Part shown: piece by piece, positions 1 to 4,196 of the stretch
How positions within the stretch are numbered: the stretch's first letter is position 1
Layout of the letters: each line of letters begins with the position of its first letter
Source of the DNA: Clostridia bacterium
Lineage (GTDB): Bacteria; Bacillota; Clostridia; Lachnospirales; Anaerotignaceae
DNA: 8,263 bases
Assembly (NCBI GenBank): GCA_900757025.1
Contig: CAAEMG010000130.1
Span: forward strand, 1 to 8,263
Direction of reading: 5' to 3'
Position numbers and translations under genes: made by a program
Notes under the pieces: model-generated
The model's input: the letters and a program-made list of their open reading frames with translations, nothing else
What the model was told of the DNA's origin: nothing
Databases searched by the model: none

Positions 1-20
1 CCTATAATTCCAAGTTTCAT
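1..20 (-). CDS. 5' end of a minus-strand gene, unidentified
   Basis: Only the first six codons and two further bases are inside the window, reading M-K-L-G-I-I and then probably G. The start is set by an excellent ribosome binding site, AAAGGGAG at 34-27, with 6 nt to the ATG. An N-terminus of this kind is common to Rossmann-type enzymes (dehydrogenases, reductases) and to nucleosidases, so the product cannot be named. A hairpin (CAAAAATC at 35-42 pairing with GATTTTTG at 48-55) sits immediately upstream of the binding site. The gene is divergent from spoVAA. That a gene starts here is well supported; its function is unknown. Confidence 0.7.
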
Positions 21-105
21 ATTTTTCTCCCTTTCAAAAATCCCTTTGATTTTTGCCTTTCTTTGTATTTTTAAACACAAAAATCCAATTATATATGCCG
101 AATTT

Positions 106-134
106 ATTATAACATATGTCTTACAAATTTGAAA
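106..134 (-). promoter_or_regulatory. Candidate promoter for the left-edge minus-strand gene
   Basis: On the minus strand there is a perfect TATAAT at 111-106. Seventeen bases upstream is a poor -35 (TTTCAA, 134-129). The ATG lies about 85 nt downstream. The -10 is convincing; the weak -35 suggests an activator-dependent or weak promoter, or a chance match in AT-rich DNA. Confidence 0.35.
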
Positions 135-158
135 TAACAAAACTATTTATAACATATG
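107..158. repeat. 12-bp direct repeat TTATAACATATG, two copies
   Basis: TTATAACATATG occurs at 107-118 and again at 147-158, with starts exactly 40 bp apart, close to four helical turns. Read on the minus strand, each copy contains CATATGTTATAA, that is, a -10-like TATAAT or TATAAA. The first copy overlaps the candidate -10 of the left-edge gene. It could be a duplicated promoter or a tandem regulator site. AT-rich composition lowers the weight of the match. Confidence 0.4.
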
Positions 159-159
159 C

Positions 160-205
160 AAAAAAACAGCACCGATTAAAAGACACAACTCTTTTCGTCG
201 GTGCT
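160..205 (-). terminator. Orphan intrinsic terminator-like hairpin
   Basis: AGCACCGA (168-175) pairs perfectly with TCGGTGCT (198-205). An inner stem AAAAGA (178-183) with TCTTTT (190-195) closes a 6-nt loop, separated from the outer stem by a 2x2 internal loop. On the minus strand the stem is followed at once by a run of seven T after one G, the form of a strong rho-independent terminator. On the plus strand the following tract (TTGTTTGC) is poorer. No minus-strand gene ends here, so what it terminates is unknown. It could stop antisense transcription out of spoVAA, or act as a leader attenuator for the left-edge gene. Confidence 0.6.
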
Positions 206-222
206 TTGTTTGCTGTAGCTTT

Positions 223-289
223 AAATATTCACTTGGCAAAATTGCTTTTATATCAGATACAGAACATATAACGTAACCTGTGAATATTT
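223..289. repeat. Perfect 10-bp inverted repeat around the spoVAA promoter -35
   Basis: AAATATTCAC at 223-232 is the exact reverse complement of GTGAATATTT at 280-289. The arms are 47 nt apart. The right arm contains the TGAATA taken as the sigma-G -35 element of spoVAA. It may be a regulator site with arms on the two sides of a loop, or a chance repeat. Confidence 0.4.
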
Positions 290-311
290 TTATATCTGTC
301 GTGGCATAATT
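281..311 (+). promoter_or_regulatory. Putative sigma-G (forespore) promoter for spoVAA-spoVAB
   Basis: TGAATA at 281-286 and CATAATT at 305-311 are separated by 18 bp. This matches the B. subtilis sigma-G consensus as I recall it (TGMATA, 17-18 bp, CATAMTA), with one mismatch in the -10. Initiation would fall near 317-318, leaving a leader of only about 16 nt that starts just before the spoVAA ribosome binding site. spoVA operons are known sigma-G targets, so position and gene agree. No convincing sigma-A promoter was found here. Confidence 0.55.
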
Positions 312-333
312 TTTTAAAAAAGGAAGTGTATTT

Positions 334-951
334 ATGGATATATATATCATGCCGCAGAAAAAATATTCCGTTTCGGCAAAACGCAATGTACTTCTTAAAG
401 ACATTGCAGATGTCTATTCGGCTGATTTTAATATTGATGAATTAAAAAATCTCACGGTTTTTCAAATTCCCGATGTAAAAAGAGGAATTTACAGCATTTC
501 GGTTTTGGACATAGCACAAAAAATTTTACAGAAACATCCAAAAGCCACTGTCGTAAATGAAGGGGAAAGTGAAGTTCTTGTGGAATATTCCGCTGTAAGC
601 AAAAAAGAAAGCAAATTTTTTACGGCAATAAAAATATTCTTTATTTCTGCCGTTCTTTTTTCAGGCGGAGCAACGGCAATTATGAGTTTTCATTCCGATG
701 GGGAAATACCCAAAATAATGCAGGGCTACTACAAAATGTTTACAGGGGAAGAAAACGAAAATCCGTATATTCTGGAAATTCCTTATTCTATAGGTCTTGC
801 AGTTGGAATAATTGTTTTCTTCAATCATTTTTGCGGAAAACAAATTACTTATGACCCAACACCGATAGAGGTTCAAATGACAACCTATGAAGAAGAGGTA
901 ATTAAAAATCAGCTTCAAACGGTAAAAAAATCGGAGGATAAAAATGATTGA
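334..951 (+). CDS. spoVAA: Stage V sporulation protein AA
   Basis: SpoVAA is part of the SpoVA machinery in the forespore inner membrane. That machinery moves Ca2+-dipicolinic acid into the developing spore and releases it at germination. The 205-aa length matches the B. subtilis protein. Residues 1 to about 100 are a soluble N-terminal region. Two membrane segments lie near 104-124 and 154-172. The C-terminal tail holds D-P-T-P-I-E-V-Q-M-T-x-Y-E-E-E (about 174-188), a conserved patch of the family. The start at 334 is supported by AGGAAG at 321-326 with a 7-nt gap. The stop overlaps the spoVAB start by 8 bp, so the two genes are translationally coupled. The sigma-G-like promoter just upstream fits forespore expression. 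The identification is by recognition of family sequence and gene order, without an alignment. Confidence 0.9.
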   Translation: MDIYIMPQKKYSVSAKRNVLLKDIADVYSADFNIDELKNLTVFQIPDVKRGIYSISVLDIAQKILQKHPKATVVNEGESEVLVEYSAVSKKESKFFTAIKIFFISAVLFSGGATAIMSFHSDGEIPKIMQGYYKMFTGEENENPYILEIPYSIGLAVGIIVFFNHFCGKQITYDPTPIEVQMTTYEEEVIKNQLQTVKKSEDKND

Positions 952-1372
952 TTTTCTTAAATACTGTGTACTTGCATTTATAGGCTTTTCCTCTGGAATG
1001 GTTGTTTCCGGAGGAATATTTGCATTTATAGCAGCCATAGGCGTTGTAGAAAGGCTTGCCCAGAAAACAAAAACCGTTAAACACATAAAAATTTATGAGG
1101 ACGCCGTAATTATTGGGGGCATAATCGGCTGTATAAATATGTTTTGGAAATACAATATAAAATGGGGAATGCCTTTATCTTTTTTCTACCATTTCTGCGT
1201 AGGAATTTTTATAGGTTCTCTTGCCGTTTCCCTTGCCGAGGTGCTTGACGTAATGCCTGTTTTTATGAGAAGAAGCCACCTTACAACAGGCTTAATATTT
1301 TTCATATGGTCTTTGGCCATAGGCAAAGCCGCAGGCTCTCTGATATATTTTACAGTTTCGGGATTTCACTGA
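944..1372 (+). CDS. spoVAB: Stage V sporulation protein AB
   Basis: This 142-aa polytopic membrane protein has about four membrane segments (roughly 5-37, 54-72, 82-104 and 113-137). Its family hallmarks are V-V-S-G-G-I-F-A-F-I with G-V-V-E-R-L near residues 20-38, and G-I-F-I-G-S-L-A-V-S-L-A-E-V-L-D-V near 87-103. It is the usual partner of SpoVAA in the SpoVA dipicolinate channel system. Its ribosome binding site GGAGG (933-937) lies inside the end of spoVAA, 6 nt from the ATG. In B. subtilis spoVAC, AD, AEB and others follow; here the next gene is on the opposite strand, so the locus is an isolated AA-AB pair. The gene overlaps the DUF4186 gene tail-to-tail by 7 bp, and no terminator is visible at the junction. 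Confidence 0.92.
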   Translation: MIDFLKYCVLAFIGFSSGMVVSGGIFAFIAAIGVVERLAQKTKTVKHIKIYEDAVIIGGIIGCINMFWKYNIKWGMPLSFFYHFCVGIFIGSLAVSLAEVLDVMPVFMRRSHLTTGLIFFIWSLAIGKAAGSLIYFTVSGFH

Positions 1373-1734
1373 TTTTTTGCAGAAAAATATTCTTTTTCTA
1401 TCCAAGCCATAATAAGATTTACTATTTTTTTCTGCCGAGCTGCCGAAAGCTCAGTATTTTTAGGCACATTATACCATTTGTTAAGACAGCCTCGGCAGCA
1501 GCAGGCTGTAGCATGCTGTGCAATAAAAACAGGGTGTCCCTTCATAGGTGTCTGTCTTCCGTCATTTGGTATTTGTGCCGGAGCAAGGCGTTTTGATATA
1601 AAATCTTCCGCATCAGAGCGTATTTTTTCCAAGCCTTTTTTGTCTATATAGTCAATATCTTCCTGTTTTAAATGAAAACGGCTTCTGAATTTGGATTTAT
1701 TAAGTTTTGCCAGTGCGACTTCTATTGTCTGCAT
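1366..1734 (-). CDS. DUF4186 domain-containing protein
   Basis: This 122-aa soluble protein matches my memory of DUF4186. It has L-N-K-S-K-F-R-S-R-F-H-L near residues 11-22, K-R-L-A-P-A near 48-53, and the core G-H-P-V-F-I-A-Q-H-A-T-A near 66-77, followed by a cysteine cluster (Cys78, 79, 80 and 83). The histidines (67, 74) and cysteines look like a metal site or redox centre, but the family function is not known to me. The start at 1734 is supported by AAGGTGAT about 6 nt upstream on the minus strand. The gene begins 11 nt after the decayed stalk-domain gene, so it may have lost, or may still use, a promoter belonging to that unit; I see none of its own. Its 3' end overlaps spoVAB. Confidence 0.8.
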   Translation of the reverse strand: MQTIEVALAKLNKSKFRSRFHLKQEDIDYIDKKGLEKIRSDAEDFISKRLAPAQIPNDGRQTPMKGHPVFIAQHATACCCRGCLNKWYNVPKNTELSAARQKKIVNLIMAWIEKEYFSAKNQ

Positions 1735-1745
1735 AAAATATCACC

Positions 1746-2172
1746 TTAATCAAGCTTATAAATAATAGGTTCAACGGATATTTTCTGTCCGTCAAAATGT
1801 GTTTCATTAAAAAATTCTTCAAAAAATTCAAGAGGAACATAAGTACAGCCGTTATTTATTTTGGCTTAAATCTATTATTTCCACTTTGCCTTTAAATTCA
1901 ACATCTTTTGAGTTATTTTTCAAAACTGCCTTTTGAACGGAATCTTAAACCGTTATCTCTCCTGTTTTTTTATTCCAGCCAACCTCATAGCCAAGTTTTT
2001 TGCCTACTGCCCTAAGAGGAATCATAACGCTTTCATTCTGAATATACGGCTTAACAGGAACAGATGAAGTATCAATATCAGAGCCATTTGCCGAAAGTTC
2101 AAAATTTACAGAGGCAAACGCCGTATATGAAAATAAAAACACGGCAAAAATAATTGAAAATACTTTCTTTAT
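1746..2172 (-). pseudogene. Decayed secreted protein with a copper amine oxidase N-terminal-like (PF07833-type) domain
   Basis: Three separate lesions are visible. First, a good ribosome binding site (AAAGGAG, 2188-2182) is followed 9 nt later by ATA (2172-2170) where ATG is expected, then K-K-V-F-S-I-I-F-A-V-F-L-F-S-Y-T-A-F-A, a typical signal peptide. Second, after the motif I-P-L-R-A-V-G-K-K-L-G-Y-E-V-G-W-N-K-K-T-G-E-I-T-V there is an in-frame TAA (1947-1945), yet coding continues in the same frame for 30 codons (D-S-V-Q-K-A-V-L-K and on). Third, that frame stops at 1854-1852, while the next frame continues with G-C-T-Y-V-P-L-E-F-F-E-E-F-F and ends at TAA 1748-1746. Restored, it would be about 140 aa with a surface stalk-type domain. 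The only ATG for the longest open frame (2229) lies inside a terminator hairpin and has no binding site. Confidence 0.85.
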
Positions 2173-2189
2173 AAAAAATAACTCCTTTG

Positions 2190-2231
2190 CAAAAACAGAC
2201 AAAGTGCAGTTCAAACAAATGAACTGCACTT
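2190..2231 (-). terminator. Intrinsic terminator after the DUF4177 gene
   Basis: AAGTGCAGTTCA (2202-2213) and TGAACTGCACTT (2220-2231) form a perfect 12-bp stem with a 6-nt loop. On the minus strand a T-rich tail follows (TTTGTCTGTTTTTG counted from the stem end). The stem begins 8 nt after the DUF4177 stop. It closes the methyltransferase-DUF4177 operon and separates it from the pseudogene. Confidence 0.88.
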
Positions 2232-2239
2232 ATTTTTAT

Positions 2240-2425
2240 TTATTCATCTTTTTCAAATATAAGCTCTATTTCACGGAATTTTCCGCTGTCCGTTATTTCC
2301 GTAGGTATAAAGCCGGCATAACGGTATCCCTTTTTGGCATATTCATCTATAATCCGTCTGTGTTCTGTACATTTTGAACCGAAAAATTTCCCTGTTTTGA
2401 TTGGTACATATTCATACTTTTTCAT
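2240..2425 (-). CDS. DUF4177 domain-containing small protein
   Basis: This 61-aa protein starts M-K-K-Y-E-Y-V-P-I-K. The central helix-like segment (H-R-R-I-I-D-E-Y-A-K-K-G-Y-R-Y-A-G) and the C-terminal strand ending I-E-L-I-F-E-K-D-E are typical of DUF4177. That family consists of small soluble proteins of unknown function. A start 7 codons upstream (2446) is possible, but it has no ribosome binding site. The ATG at 2425 is preceded by GAGG within AAGGCGAGG at about 7 nt, so I chose it. It follows the RNA methyltransferase by 33 nt on the same strand and shares its terminator, so it is the second gene of that operon. There is no direct evidence of its role. Confidence 0.8.
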   Translation of the reverse strand: MKKYEYVPIKTGKFFGSKCTEHRRIIDEYAKKGYRYAGFIPTEITDSGKFREIELIFEKDE

Positions 2426-2458
2426 AAATATACGCCTCGCCTTCATAAAAAAGAAAAA

Positions 2459-3604
2459 TTATTTATTCCAGTCTTTCGGTGGTCTTGGACCGTAAAACTG
2501 ATAATAGTCTATTTTAATTCGTCCGTTGAAAAGTTTTCTTTTTGCATCTGCTTTTCTGCCGAAAAGGCTTTCAAAATATTCCATACTTGTTATAACATAG
2601 CTTGACCATGTAGGGTTTGTTGCCATAATTTTTCCAAGGCTTCTGTAAAGGTCTTCAACCTCTTTAAGCTCACCGATACGCTCACCGTACGGAGGGTTTG
2701 TTATAAGACAGCCGTAATCTCCGGGAAGAACAACCTGCTGACATGGCTTTACGGAAAACTCTATACAGTCGTCCACACCTGCTTTTATGGCGTTTTCTTT
2801 GGCAACTTCTATTGCCTCTTCATCCATATCACTTCCGTAAATCTGTGGCATAACGTCATAGTTTATTGCTTTGTAAGCATCTATTCTTGCCTGTTTCCAT
2901 ATGCCGCTGTCTATTCTTGCCCAACCCTCTGAGGCAAATTTTCTGTTAAGCCCCGGAGCAATGTTTCTTGCTATAAGAGCCGCCTCAATAGGAATTGTTC
3001 CCGAACCGCACATAGGGTCAAGAAGTATTCTGCTTTTGTTCCAATAGCTTAAATCAACCATTGCCGCCGCCAGGGTTTCTTTAAGAGGAGCAACCATAGC
3101 CGTTTCACGGTAGCCTCTTTTATGAAGTCCTCCACCGGAAGTATCTATTGTAAGAGTTGCAATATCGTTTAAAAGAGCAACCTGTATTGTATAATCTGCG
3201 CCTGTTTCGTCAAACCAAGAAACATGATATTTCTGTTTAAGTTTTTCAACAACTGCTTTTTTAACTATCGCCTGACAGTCGGGCACGGAAAAAAGTGTTG
3301 ATTTAACGGATTTTCCCGTTACGGTGAATTTTCCGTCTTCTGTTATCCAGCTTCCCCAGTCAAGAGCCTTTGCCCCTTCAAAAAGCTGGTCAAATGTTGT
3401 CGCCTTAAATTCGCCAACCTTTATAAGTATTTTGCTTGCAAAACGCATCCAAAGGTTTGCCTTTGCAATAGTGCTTTCATCACCTGTAAATTCAACTCTG
3501 CCGTCATAAGTTTTTATATTTTCAAAGCCAAGGCGTATTGCCTCACGCTTAACACAAGCCTCAAGACCGAATGTGGCAGTGGCTATAAGATTTATTTTTC
3601 CCAT
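2459..3604 (-). CDS. rlmL: THUMP-domain class I SAM-dependent RNA methyltransferase (RlmL/YpsC-like)
   Basis: This cytoplasmic enzyme transfers a methyl group from S-adenosylmethionine to rRNA, by homology to RlmL (N2-methylation of a guanine in 23S rRNA). An N-terminal ferredoxin-like plus THUMP RNA-binding region spans about residues 1-155. The conserved linker D-T-S-G-G-G-L-H-K-R-G-Y-R is at 154-166. The SAM-binding motif I D-P-M-C-G-S-G-T is at 196-203, the acidic motif II region G-S-D-M-D around 257-261, and the catalytic N-P-P-Y-G-E-R at 303-309. At 381 aa it matches the stand-alone Gram-positive form (B. subtilis YpsC), not the about 700-aa E. coli RlmKL fusion. The exact target base is inferred, so the symbol is by homology. 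The start is supported by GGTGAT and AAGG just upstream and by a strong sigma-A promoter at 3663-3635. Confidence 0.9.
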   Translation of the reverse strand: MGKINLIATATFGLEACVKREAIRLGFENIKTYDGRVEFTGDESTIAKANLWMRFASKILIKVGEFKATTFDQLFEGAKALDWGSWITEDGKFTVTGKSVKSTLFSVPDCQAIVKKAVVEKLKQKYHVSWFDETGADYTIQVALLNDIATLTIDTSGGGLHKRGYRETAMVAPLKETLAAAMVDLSYWNKSRILLDPMCGSGTIPIEAALIARNIAPGLNRKFASEGWARIDSGIWKQARIDAYKAINYDVMPQIYGSDMDEEAIEVAKENAIKAGVDDCIEFSVKPCQQVVLPGDYGCLITNPPYGERIGELKEVEDLYRSLGKIMATNPTWSSYVITSMEYFESLFGRKADAKRKLFNGRIKIDYYQFYGPRPPKDWNK

Positions 3605-3634
3605 TTCATCACCGTTTCCTTTTTTATTAATTTA

Positions 3635-3663
3635 ATTATAACAGAAATTGCGGCAGTTGTGAA
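3635..3663 (-). promoter_or_regulatory. Sigma-A promoter of the methyltransferase-DUF4177 operon
   Basis: On the minus strand, TTCACA (3663-3658; 5 of 6 to TTGACA) and a perfect TATAAT (3640-3635) are separated by exactly 17 bp. The start codon at 3604 is about 24 nt beyond the predicted initiation site. Confidence 0.75.
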
Positions 3664-3670
3664 TTTATTT

Positions 3671-3719
3671 ATAGCATAAATTACTACGCCAAAGCATAAT
3701 TCTTAATGTTTTATGCTAT
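3671..3719. repeat. 10-bp inverted repeat between two divergent promoters
   Basis: ATAGCATAAA (3671-3680) and TTTATGCTAT (3710-3719) are exact reverse complements with a 29-nt spacer. A third partial copy, AAAGCATAAT, is at 3691-3700. The arms lie between the two divergent -35 boxes: 7 bp from that of the methyltransferase operon, and touching the TTGACA of the 90-aa gene. The placement suits a shared operator. It lacks a U-tract and lies outside transcripts, so it is not a terminator. Confidence 0.5.
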
Positions 3720-3747
3720 TGACAAAATATCATTAAATTCTTATGAT
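3719..3747 (+). promoter_or_regulatory. Sigma-A promoter of the 90-aa protein gene
   Basis: A perfect TTGACA (3719-3724) and TATGAT (3742-3747; 5 of 6) are separated by 17 bp. Initiation is expected near 3754, giving a leader of about 44 nt. Confidence 0.75.
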
Positions 3748-3770
3748 AATCTTATCAGTTACTTATCAGT
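3744..3770 (+). promoter_or_regulatory. Operator-like palindrome and direct repeats at the start site of the 90-aa gene
   Basis: TGATAA-TC-TTATCA (3744-3757) is a perfect palindrome with 6-bp arms that overlaps the -10 and the predicted start point. CTTATCAGT occurs twice, at 3751-3759 and 3762-3770, one helical turn (11 bp) apart. A site there would be expected to repress. No regulator gene is adjacent. Confidence 0.45.
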
Positions 3771-3797
3771 ATATTATAAGTTTACGGGAGTGATATT

Positions 3798-4070
3798 ATG
3801 GCACAGGCAAGAGTAGTTGTATTAAACGAAGCAAGAATTGAAAATGAAAACGGAGCACAGCTTTGTTTTCAATACTGCCGCTACGAATATGGCGACGAAA
3901 ACCATTCGGAAGAAAACGGATACCGTTTTATTTGGAGAAGATCCGACGGCTCAATGCAGGCTGCAAGAGGACAGGCAAGAATTCCGTCTATTGCCGACAT
4001 ACAATACCTTACGGGCAAAGCTATAGCCGAAGGCTGGGGACACCATGACGACGGCAGATTAAGCTACTGA
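3798..4070 (+). CDS. Small conserved-looking protein of unknown function (90 aa)
   Basis: I cannot assign this gene to a named family. The product is soluble, with no signal peptide or membrane segment. A charged N-terminal part has two cysteines (23 and 27) in C-F-Q-Y-C-R-Y. The central G-Y-R-F-I-W-R-R (41-48) is followed by D-G-S-M-Q-A-A-R-G-Q-A-R-I-P-S (50-64), and a helical end contains A-I-A-E-G-W-G. The middle resembles small hypothetical proteins I have seen in Gram-positive genomes. The arginine- and aromatic-rich core could bind nucleic acid, but this is a guess. The gene is well supported: near-consensus promoter, GGGAG (3786-3790) 7 nt before the ATG, and its own terminator 8 nt after the stop. 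It stands alone, divergent from the methyltransferase operon. Confidence 0.85.
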   Translation: MAQARVVVLNEARIENENGAQLCFQYCRYEYGDENHSEENGYRFIWRRSDGSMQAARGQARIPSIADIQYLTGKAIAEGWGHHDDGRLSY

Positions 4071-4077
4071 AATATAA

Positions 4078-4109
4078 AAAGCAGTCTTTTTATGACTGCT
4101 TTATTTTTT
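4078..4109 (+). terminator. Intrinsic terminator of the 90-aa gene
   Basis: AAAGCAGTC (4078-4086) and GACTGCTTT (4094-4102) form a 9-bp stem with a 7-nt loop, followed by ATTTTTTA on the plus strand. The minus-strand side is also T-rich, so it may work in both directions. Confidence 0.85.
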
Positions 4110-4156
4110 ACTGATAATAACCATTCTTTATCAATTATTTTAAAATTCAGACAATA

Positions 4157-4188
4157 TAAGAGTCAGCCGCAAAAACGACTGACTCTTA
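4157..4188 (-). terminator. Hairpin terminator of the thiamin-salvage operon
   Basis: TAAGAGTCAG (4157-4166) and CTGACTCTTA (4179-4188) pair perfectly. Two further pairs inside, after one mismatch, close a 6-nt loop. It begins 8 nt after the peptidase stop on the minus strand. The tail (TATTGTC) has few consecutive T, so termination may be incomplete. Confidence 0.65.
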
Positions 4189-4196
4189 CAAAAATA

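Noticed and set aside
254..298. CAGATA/TATCTG pair spanning the spoVAA promoter, considered as an RNA hairpin or riboswitch
   Set aside because: The stem is only 6 bp with a 33-nt loop, and it lies upstream of the predicted start point, so it would not be in the transcript.
147..404. 85-codon minus-strand open frame over the spoVAA promoter and 5' end
   Set aside because: It has no ribosome binding site, overlaps the terminator hairpin and the true spoVAA start, and its composition is that of an AT-rich shadow frame.
1945..2229. 94-aa open frame read as an intact small secreted protein
   Set aside because: Its ATG is within a terminator stem, its real SD faces an ATA codon, and the coding sequence continues past its stop. 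It is part of a pseudogene.
2432..2446. Alternative DUF4177 start at 2446
   Set aside because: No SD is present before it, while the ATG at 2425 has one at proper spacing and matches the usual family N-terminus.
4112..4133. TGATAA and TTATCA half-sites between the two terminators, like the pair at 3744-3757
   Set aside because: The spacing differs (10 instead of 2 nt), there is no promoter nearby, and 6-mers of this type are common by chance in AT-rich DNA.
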